Positions 57,392-64,000 of a DNA stretch of 64,000 nucleotides are shown here, piece after piece. Below the pieces are notes generated by a model. That model did no database searches and had not been told where the DNA came from. It worked only from the letters and a program-made list of their open reading frames with translations. The stretch is taken from positions 1,178,001 through 1,242,000 of the forward strand of contig JAPFFF010000002.1 of the NCBI GenBank assembly GCA_039105265.1, given 5' to 3'. The DNA comes from Tritrichomonas musculus. Taxonomy: Eukaryota > Parabasalia > Tritrichomonadida > Tritrichomonadidae. A program made the position numbers and the translations under genes. Each line of letters begins with the position of its first letter. Within the stretch, counting starts at the first letter, position 1.

Positions 57392-57588
57392 TGGGCTATT
57401 TTTGGAATTTGTATGGGCCCAAATATGGGCGTTTTATAAGCGTTTTGGGGAGGTATGCAGTATGTGGATTTTGAATATTGACCCAAATATAGGCCATTTT
57501 TGGAATTTATGGGGCCAAAATATGGGCCATTTAAAGGCGTTTTTGGGTGGGATTTATCTGACCCCGATTCGGAACACACATCACTACT
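57392..57588. repeat. Right terminal inverted repeat of A
   Basis: 197 bases, the reverse complement of 14239-14435 with a few mismatches. It ends CACACATCACTACT, followed by the second GTCCTT (57589-57594). Confidence 0.9.
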
Positions 57589-58620
57589 GTCCTTGGGTTG
57601 AAGCAAGACGTGAAGCGCATGAACAGCCTCATCTCTCCACAAGGTGCTCAAAGTTTGGTCGAGAAGCACAATCATTCGAATCCGAATAGTCGATGGGCCC
57701 TCAAGAAGCTCGATGTTAATGGACCTGCCGTTCTGAATAACATGCCTGATGTCAACAACGATGGTGTCCCTGATGTAATCATCGTCGACAAGAACAACAA
57801 CCCAGTCTACGCGAACGGATACACAACAGTCCAATCCGACTGGCCAAACACTTTGGCATACCATTCATCATATCCCGACAGGGCATCTCGTGCTGAATAT
57901 AAGCGACAACATAACGGTAAAGCCATCACGAAACGTGGCTTCATCAATGACACATTGGGTGTCACCTACTTTGACTACGATAGTGCACAACATCCTGAGC
58001 AAATCCGTCAAGTAGGTACCGTCATCGGAACTAACCTTTCTCAGACTCCTCAATGGTACCAGAACGTATTGGAGAACCCCAAGAGTGGCTATCGAATGAA
58101 GAAGCCTCGTAAACAATCCGCTTACGAGATGTTCAACAAGTACGTCTTCACTGATGCCTTCAATGCTGCTATCGCTCAGATCGAAGATGTCCATCACACC
58201 ACCATTCCTGGGCAACATAAGATGGTCCTCCATTCGAAGTTATGCGGTAGTTACTGGAAGTCTCAGATCAAAGCCGCATTGAATCTCCCAGACGATATTC
58301 CTGATGACCAGTTCGACAAGATCAAGCGTAAGAAGAACTCACAACCAAGCATCGAAAACAAGGTCTATTCATTAATGCTCGCCCACAAAGACAACAGTAA
58401 CACACACGCATACGATACACTGTATTATCGTCTCATCAGGGATATATGCCAAGTCTTGAACCTTGAATTGACTCCCACTCTTCAACCACCTGCCAACTAC
58501 CCTGACCCTAATAGTCTTGATGGTCACGCAGCTTCGTTTATGGGACCATCCTCTTGGGCAGCTCCACATTCATCACCTGAAGCCGTTCCAGTAGACGATG
58601 GAGAAGCTTTCTTGGAGTAA
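57589..58620 (+). pseudogene. Capsid-associated protein gene of C, part after the A insertion
   Basis: It resumes with the GTCCTT copy and encodes LKQDVKRMNSLISPQGAQSL, then DVNNDGVPDVIIVDKNNNPV and YANGYTTVQSDWPNTLAYHS, a clear distant match to VDDIVLVDKRG-VNGYKL of the A and B proteins. The C-terminal half is helical (RKQSAYEMFNKYVFTDAFNA). The first codons lie at 14188-14238. A's arrival interrupted the gene. Confidence 0.8.
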
Positions 58621-58624
58621 GCTG

Positions 58625-59521
58625 ATGAACCACCCACTAGACGATACCTATTTTTATGGCACAGAAACCATGAGTACATCTCTGTCAGACATCGTTAAAT
58701 ACAAGGTCCATGAGGTTCTATCCACTAAGAAGAACGACATGAGCGGAGCCTTCATAGACAAGGTTCATCCAGAGATCAACGTTAGATACAACTCCGTTAA
58801 CGTCATTGTCGGTAAGCAAGGTCAGGGGAAGACAGTCATCGCGTTGGAAGAGATCATCAAGATTGCACTAATGGATACTCATCATCTACTCGTCTACGTA
58901 ACCAAAGATGGGAATGAAAGTGATCGATCCTTCCTCGCCTTGAAATCACTGATAGAACCTCGTTTACCGATCATCACCATCAGTGAATCCTCTGCAGAAA
59001 CAGTCATAGAGAAGCTCATTAAAGCCAAGAACGAGTACTATGCCATCACGAACAACCATCTCGAAGACAAACTAGACGACCCCCAACTCAACATCACCCC
59101 GAAAGAGATCCAAGACCTCTTCGATACCCTCCACATCGATGACTTCCATCGGAAGTACCTCCATACACTCGTCCTCTTTGATGACATCAGTAACAGCAAG
59201 CTCTTCACGAATGAGACATCGTACTTCTCTCAGTTACTCCGTCGTTGTCGACACACCAACATGACCTTCTTTCTATTGATTCAGGGATGGAAGGGCCTGA
59301 AGCCGCACATCAAGAACGAGATCACCACGTTGATGATATTCCCCTGTTTCAACAAACAACAACTGAGGTACATCTATAGTCAGTCCGCCTCGAATCTCTG
59401 TTTCGACGACTTCTACGAAAAATATGAGCAGATCATGTCGTTGAAGACCAACTATCCCGACTCCCATCCATATATGGTCATTCAGGTCGTTGACGGTGGC
59501 GAGACGTTCATTCAGGTATGA
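58625..59521 (+). CDS. FtsK/HerA-type genome-packaging ATPase (element C)
   Basis: 298 residues from the ATG at 58625; an in-frame ATG at 58598 overlaps the previous gene and is less likely. Walker A GKQGQGKT (about 63-70), Walker B TLVLFDD (about 181-187), then a conserved FSQLLRRCRHTNMTFFLLIQ corresponding to ITQLRHKNSIVYINIQF of A and B. Moderate identity places C in another lineage. It overlaps the convergent next gene by 14 bases. Confidence 0.9.
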   Translation: MNHPLDDTYFYGTETMSTSLSDIVKYKVHEVLSTKKNDMSGAFIDKVHPEINVRYNSVNVIVGKQGQGKTVIALEEIIKIALMDTHHLLVYVTKDGNESDRSFLALKSLIEPRLPIITISESSAETVIEKLIKAKNEYYAITNNHLEDKLDDPQLNITPKEIQDLFDTLHIDDFHRKYLHTLVLFDDISNSKLFTNETSYFSQLLRRCRHTNMTFFLLIQGWKGLKPHIKNEITTLMIFPCFNKQQLRYIYSQSASNLCFDDFYEKYEQIMSLKTNYPDSHPYMVIQVVDGGETFIQV

Positions 59522-59846
59522 GTTGATTGAAGTAGTCTTGTATCGACTGCAACGCCAACTTGATGTTTTTGATGTCGTCACTCATCTCGGATATCTCATT
59601 TTCGATAGCCATGAATCTCTGTTCCGTCTCCGAGTCGGATTTCGTCGCTTTCGGGGCTTTCTTGAGTGATAGCACACCTTTGATTCTCGTGACACGATAT
59701 CCGTTGATGTGGTACATCTTGTTGAGCTTGTGGGTGGTTAGCTTGTCCATCTCTTCTAGATGGGATTTGTACCATGAGTCGAAGTCGTTAGGGGTGTCGA
59801 ACTCTTTGAGGTAGTGCGTGATGGGCTCAATTACTTTGACGTCCAT
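59508..59846 (-). CDS. Protein with C-terminal coiled coil (element C)
   Basis: The ATG at 59846 follows CTATTTTTGTGTTGACTCAAAC. About 112 residues: globular N-terminal part (NDFDSWYKSHLEEMDKLTTH, YHINGYRVTRIKGVLSLKKA) and coiled coil (MAIENEISEMSDDIKNIKLA). It matches in design the proteins at 40885 (B) and 52162 (A), which supports all three as real genes. Confidence 0.7.
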   Translation of the reverse strand: MDVKVIEPITHYLKEFDTPNDFDSWYKSHLEEMDKLTTHKLNKMYHINGYRVTRIKGVLSLKKAPKATKSDSETEQRFMAIENEISEMSDDIKNIKLALQSIQDYFNQLIPE

Positions 59847-60005
59847 GTTTGAGTCAACACAAAAATAGGTAAACCTTATCGATCGATTCCGAAACAGATC
59901 ACTCATTAACGAACTCATTCAATCACCTCCGAAATGGGTGTGTCCGAAATCGTCCGGACCCGAAATCACCTCTTACCTTGGATGGATAAGACGGTTGCCG
60001 AGGCT

Positions 60006-60290
60006 TCATTCATGAGCTATCCAGTCACTAATCGCTGAACGCCCATTCGTTTTGATGTAGTTGTCGACCTTGTCTGATATCGAGACTGCTCTATCACCAG
60101 CTATTCCAGTGACTTTGCTTGCGACACCAAGAGCGTTACCAACCTTTCCACCGATTGCGTTACCGATGGTTCCCAATATGGGTGCTACCGTGTTCTTGAC
60201 GACCTTACCGACTTTCTTGGCGATGGGAACTACTTTCTTGATCCCATCTACGATCTTCTTCCCGAGTTTTTTGAACCAGGTTCCGAATGC
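60006..60290 (-). CDS. Small amphipathic protein, pVI/membrane-active-like (element C)
   Basis: 94 residues, start MAFGTWFKKLGKKIVDGIKK, continuing with basic and hydrophobic alternation and a glycine-rich middle (GTIGNAIGGKVGNALGVASK). TTTTTTGTATCACCACAAAC precedes the ATG at 60290. It is divergent from the capsid gene as in A and B. Confidence 0.7.
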   Translation of the reverse strand, partial: AFGTWFKKLGKKIVDGIKKVVPIAKKVGKVVKNTVAPILGTIGNAIGGKVGNALGVASKVTGIAGDRAVSISDKVDNYIKTNGRSAISDWIAHE

Positions 60291-60371
60291 CATGTTTGTG
60301 GTGATACAAAAAAGTGATTTCAACGAGGTTAGAACCCCATCGACAGTTCCGATTTTTTAGTGACAACCCAA

Positions 60372-62093
60372 ATGACCTACCAGAACGCTCAATTCAAGAA
60401 CTCCGGCAATGACGAGGGAGATGTCCTCGACTTCTTCAACGATACTCTCCGTAACCTCGTCCAAAAGAACGGAGGTGACAACACATTCTCTTTCGTTACC
60501 GAAGAGTTCCTCAACAAAGATGCTCCAATGCCAGTCGGTACCAAAACTCGCTTGAAGCTCACTCACTCAGGTCACACCATCAGCCAAATCGAGAAGGGAT
60601 TCATCAACGCCACAGTCGAATTCAAGGTCAAGTTCCAGAACAACATCGCTGCTGACGCCATCTCTAAGGTCGATACAGAAGGGTTGAACCTCATCTTCGT
60701 CGGCTTCAAGAACTCCGTTGAATTCATCGAAGACTGTAGATTCTGGGTTAACGGCAAGCTTATCGACACCTATCGCCAAGACGAACTCATCCGCGAATCA
60801 TTCGCCTACAACTCAATCAAAGCACGTGACGCCAAAGCAGCCAACCCTCATGCACACTCCATCTGGGAGAACGTTATGAACTACATGCCATGCAAGTGCG
60901 GTGTCTACATCCCATTAGCCAAGTTCGAAGGTGGAGCACCCGTTGACGTCAAACTCGATCTCATCATCCCATTCACAGACCAACTCGCACTCCAAGCCTG
61001 GCGCCCCTATCCTAACCGAATCCTCGGTGAAGTAGAAGAAGAGATCAGAACCTCTTTAGATGCCCTCGTTTGGTGCCAAATCGATCCCAAAGCCGTTGCT
61101 GATGTACTCAAATTCATGAACTACGATGCCACCAAAGAGTACAGTTCACCATGGATACTCCCTATCACAGCCCACTTCACATAGATTGGAATGCCAGCGA
61201 AGATCGTTCACGCAGTCACCGAGAAACCACTCAACAAAGCAGTAGCTGATGCGAGCATTGACTTCAAAGCATCCTCCATCAACGACGCCAAAGAGAACCA
61301 CTGGACCGTCAAGTTCAATACCCTTCAGCTATACAACAACGGTGAGATCAAGATAGCGAGAACCAACAGTGCTGGATTCGGTGTCAAACCAAACGTCATC
61401 GAGGGATTGTACGAAGCACTTAAGACCCCAATCATCGTCCCTGCACAAGAACTCACTTGCGAGATCTTCGAAGGTACTGCCAAAGCTGAGGGATTAGACG
61501 TCTCGAAATCCATTCCACTCCGAAACGCCACAAACATCACACTCATGTTTCCACGTCATCCAGGGGATATCACATGCTTCCAGAACATCATGTACCAACA
61601 CTGTCAGCTCACCGTCAACAAGAGACAATACCCAGATACCGAATTCGAAACAACTCATGATGGTAGATTCGTTCAACATCAACTCATCGCGAATGAACTC
61701 GACGGATGCATCGAAGCCACTGACGAATTAGTCCGCTCGTTCTCTCTTGCCCTCAACGATGAAGTTACTGGAAAGAGGTACAAAGCCACATCAGCTGCGG
61801 ATAACACATCATTCGGAATCAACTTCCAACTCGAACGCGGCAATGCTGGATACGTCTTTGATGGAATCGATACTGGATGCCACTCCATCACAGTCAACTT
61901 CAAGGGACAACCAATCCACAAGGGAGAAGACGATACATACTTCTACCCAGATGTTCTCGATAACGGAACCGTCGTCAGAGATGTTCATCCACCCGCTCCT
62001 GAGATGTGGATCTGCAGCGATACTTACTGGACATGGTCAATAGATGGTGGTGTTCGATACCATCCACGTGGAATTCCTGCTGGTTACGAGTAA
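60372..62093 (+). pseudogene. Major capsid protein, double jelly-roll type (element C), broken
   Basis: The start MTYQNAQFKNSGNDEGDVLD is preceded by GATTTTTTAGTGACAACCCAA. Conserved blocks: KLTHSGHTISQIEKGFINAT, CRFWVNGKLIDTYRQDELIR, LDLIIPFTDQLALQAWRPYP, TNITLMFPRHPGDITCFQNI, ERGNAGYVFDGIDTG and the closing SDTYWTWSIDGG, each with a counterpart in A and B. The gene looks broken, with about one break. Confidence 0.85.
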
Positions 62094-62146
62094 AGGGATC
62101 ATTCACCGAGGTGCTGTTGCTGACTATTTTTACCGAAATCAAATCC

Positions 62147-62650
62147 ATGACGACATACTCTCAGCGAGTCTTCCACAACGTACCCCTCCCCAATCGAATA
62201 TCCTACAACATTGATCCGTATCGAGGTGATGCTCACGATGAATATGAAGACCTCAACGGTGACGGAGTCGTTGACGATTACGAGAGACAGATGCAGAACA
62301 TCCAATCCACTGAACCAACCACCAAGACGTACTTCATCACCAGAGACTACGACAACATACTACCACCAGAGTTCGTCAACTCATCGAATGATCGCTACAT
62401 AGCGTTTCAGTACTGCAGAGCCACTTGTAAGCACTATCTCGATGGTGAAACCGAAGTCCATTGCTCCTTCGTTCCCCGTGATGAGTACTGTGATTCCCTT
62501 GTGTGGTACGCCAATCTAGTTCCCCCTGACGACAACCGCAAATACGAGATCATCTCACGAAAGAACTCCTTCAAGGTATGGTTCACAGACGCGGAGGGTC
62601 ATGAGATCAAGCCCGACAACTTCACCCTCTTCCTGAAACTCGAGTACTGA
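62147..62650 (+). CDS. Small beta protein with EF-hand-like loop, candidate penton/minor capsid (element C)
   Basis: 167 residues. The N-terminus is longer than in A and B and contains EDLNGDGVVDDYERQMQ, an EF-hand-like D-x-N-x-D loop. The C-terminal part is homologous to the 110-residue proteins of A and B, ending FKVWFTDAEGHEIKPDNFTL. The start follows CTATTTTTACCGAAATCAAATCC. In C it follows the capsid gene directly, while in A and B it lies next to the integrase. Confidence 0.7.
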   Translation: MTTYSQRVFHNVPLPNRISYNIDPYRGDAHDEYEDLNGDGVVDDYERQMQNIQSTEPTTKTYFITRDYDNILPPEFVNSSNDRYIAFQYCRATCKHYLDGETEVHCSFVPRDEYCDSLVWYANLVPPDDNRKYEIISRKNSFKVWFTDAEGHEIKPDNFTLFLKLEY

Positions 62651-62683
62651 GACCCCCCACATCCTATTTTTAGTCGAAATCAA

Positions 62684-64000
62684 ATGACCGGTATATTAAC
62701 CAAGCAGAACGCTATCGATAAAGCCCTTGTAGGGGGTACTCGAGATGGTAGTGGAGGGAACCAATTACTGGATAACCTTCATGTATACCACAACGCGACC
62801 TTCGATGGAGACACCAAATTCGAGGGGTTCCTCGGTAGCAGTGTTACGTTCAAGTCCACTCCTGTGTTTGAAGCCGATATGGAAGTGATGGTTGATGGAT
62901 ACCCCATGTCAATGTCGGAGGTCAAAGCCGATATCGATAAAGCCTTTGAGTTGATAGCCGAATGCGACCAAAACACCACCATAGTTGACCTCAAGCACGA
63001 CAAAATCTGCAGCACCATGTTCGAGAATATCGATGCTCTATCAAACACCATCAACGAATACTTAGAGAATCATCCCAACCTTGATGCTCCTTCAGGGCTC
63101 AGTATGCTGATGGATACAACCACTCGCGACATTGACCTTGACGAACCCGAACCCGAGGTAACAGTCGATGATGTGAACACCGTCATGAACACATTGATCA
63201 GCAGCGTCAACGAATCACTCATCCACTTCGAAACCAATGACAAGACCCTCAATGAGAGATCTCTTGAGAATGAAAGCAACATCAAGATCATCGACAATGA
63301 GATCAAACTAATCAACATCGACCTCGACTCTGCTCAAGAATCCATCACGAACATCAACTCCGCTATGGATGACGCCGAAACGGACATCACTCAATTGAAG
63401 ACCGATTTATCAACAGCCGAAAGCGATATCACTCAGTTGAAGACCGATTTGGACAGCCTCGAAACCACCGTATCGACACTGAGTTCCACTGTAGCATTCC
63501 CTTCAGATATCACTACCGCAAGTGATGAACTCAATGAGACAATCAACGCAGCAGTATCCACCATCAACGATGAACTCGGTGACCGATACACCAAGAAAGA
63601 GGTCGATGACAAGCTCTCCTTAACGAACAACAACCTCAACGGTTACGTGACGACAACATCATTCACCACATCCATCAACAACATCAACGATGAACTCATT
63701 GACCGATACACCAAAAGCGAGATAGATGGCAAGGTATCCACCATCAACGATTCCCTCAACAACAGATACACCAAGAAAGAGGTCGATGACAAGTTCGTTA
63801 CATCAACGAAGCACACTAGCGATATCAATTCATTGACGACATCCATCAACAACAGATACACTAAGAAAGAGGTCGATGACAAGTTCGTTACATCAACGAA
63901 GCACACTAGCGATATCAATTCATTGACGACATCCATCAACAACAGATACACCAAGAAAGAGGTCGATGACAAGCTCTCCTTAACGAACAACGGCTACCTG
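62684..64000 (+). CDS. Fibre-like protein with YTKKEVDDK repeats (element C), continues beyond window
   Basis: Open for at least 439 codons to the window edge. The start MTGILTKQNAIDKALVGGTR follows CTATTTTTAGTCGAAATCAA. The N-terminal part has LHVYHNATFDGDTKFEGFLG, then a coiled-coil stretch with repeated TDITQLKTDLSTAESDITQL, then RYTKKEVDDK repeats with INSLTTSINN linkers. These repeats are the kind seen in phage tail and Polinton fibres that form trimers. It corresponds in role to the fibres of A and B but not in sequence. Confidence 0.8.
   Translation, partial: MTGILTKQNAIDKALVGGTRDGSGGNQLLDNLHVYHNATFDGDTKFEGFLGSSVTFKSTPVFEADMEVMVDGYPMSMSEVKADIDKAFELIAECDQNTTIVDLKHDKICSTMFENIDALSNTINEYLENHPNLDAPSGLSMLMDTTTRDIDLDEPEPEVTVDDVNTVMNTLISSVNESLIHFETNDKTLNERSLENESNIKIIDNEIKLINIDLDSAQESITNINSAMDDAETDITQLKTDLSTAESDITQLKTDLDSLETTVSTLSSTVAFPSDITTASDELNETINAAVSTINDELGDRYTKKEVDDKLSLTNNNLNGYVTTTSFTTSINNINDELIDRYTKSEIDGKVSTINDSLNNRYTKKEVDDKFVTSTKHTSDINSLTTSINNRYTKKEVDDKFVTSTKHTSDINSLTTSINNRYTKKEVDDKLSLTNNGYL
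63761..64000 (+). repeat. 90-bp tandem repeat in the C fibre gene
   Basis: Units starting at 63761, 63851 and 63941 are identical except for a single base change over the first two and encode RYTKKEVDDKFVTSTKHTSD plus a ten-residue linker. Near-identity shows recent expansion. The array may extend past the window. Confidence 0.85.

Larger units (their letters stand above)
14239..57588 (+). mobile_element. Polinton/Maverick element A (middle of the nest)
   Basis: The ends are AGTAGTGATGTGTGTTCC at the left and its reverse complement at the right, with GTCCTT on both sides. Total span 43.35 kb; without the nested B and one B target copy A is about 22.75 kb. Gene order from left: unknown acidic protein, KilA-N protein, acidic-tailed protein, non-coding block, polymerase, fibre, repeat protein, capsid-associated protein (split by B), then the integrase-capsid-ATPase block. 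A has about two or three breaks plus the B insertion. The few differences between its terminal repeats suggest it is older than B but not ancient. Confidence 0.93.
13625..64000 (+). mobile_element. Polinton/Maverick element C (outermost of the nest; right end outside window)
   Basis: C starts with AGTAGTGTATAGGTGG, the AGTAGTG form shared by the ends of A, B and E. Its own visible DNA is 13625-14238 and 57589-64000, about 7 kb; the remainder is the A insertion. It carries a capsid-associated protein gene (into which A inserted), ATPase, coiled-coil protein, amphipathic protein, major capsid protein, small beta protein and fibre. The base composition is more GC-rich and the proteins are distant from those of A and B, so C is another lineage. 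At least one break is seen besides the A insertion. Polymerase and integrase are not in the window. Confidence 0.85.

Noticed and set aside
57246-57689. 147-residue plus-strand frame at the right end of A
   Set aside because: It runs through the terminal repeat and on into element C DNA, with no similarity to known proteins; terminal repeats give such chance frames.
63761-64000. CRISPR array
   Set aside because: The 90-bp repeats are contiguous, in frame and coding for a fibre repeat; there are no spacers.

Overview
The window is eukaryotic and looks like a parabasalid genome, most likely Trichomonas vaginalis or a close relative. The evidence is AT-rich flanking DNA, long intronless reading frames, a Tvmar-type mariner with GGGGTCTCAAAAAG ends, and several Polinton/Maverick elements, which are very abundant in trichomonads. 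This is inferred from recognised families; no search was run.

Almost everything from about 1.4 kb to the right edge is Polinton DNA, arranged as insertions inside insertions. On the left, a truncated fragment (E, about 1411-2357) ends inside the polymerase gene of a second truncated element (D, about 2358-10240, minus strand). From 10.2 to 13.6 kb lies host-type DNA: two minisatellites, a 123-bp inverted-repeat element, a decayed mariner (11237-12510) and a transposase-like relic. From 13625 to the right edge there is a three-level nest. Element C (starts 13625, right end outside the window) is interrupted by element A (14239-57588, target duplication GTCCTT). A is interrupted by element B (26977-47566, target duplication AACGGT). 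The order of arrival is therefore C, then A, then B.

A and B are closely related. Each has the same core: a small acidic-tailed protein, a 0.44-kb non-coding block with a tRNA-like sequence, a protein-primed family B polymerase, a fibre-like protein, a capsid-associated protein, a proline/serine-rich protein, a small beta protein, an rve-family integrase, coiled-coil and amphipathic small proteins, the double-jelly-roll major capsid protein, a one-pass membrane protein and an FtsK/HerA-type packaging ATPase. B looks largely whole and young, because its 0.3-kb terminal repeats differ mainly in a CTA microsatellite. A carries B and about two or three breaks. C belongs to a different, more GC-rich lineage with a related capsid module and at least one break. 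D and E are older remnants.

The most interesting signals are the nest itself, both nested insertions landing in the same gene family, many tiny hairpin-forming inserts (5-7 bp arms, usually a 3-nt loop) that sit in frame inside genes and differ between copies, a conserved tRNA-like block with a 12-bp palindrome, an HNH-like zinc module inside the polymerase, and variable accessory genes (including a KilA-N protein) at the element ends.
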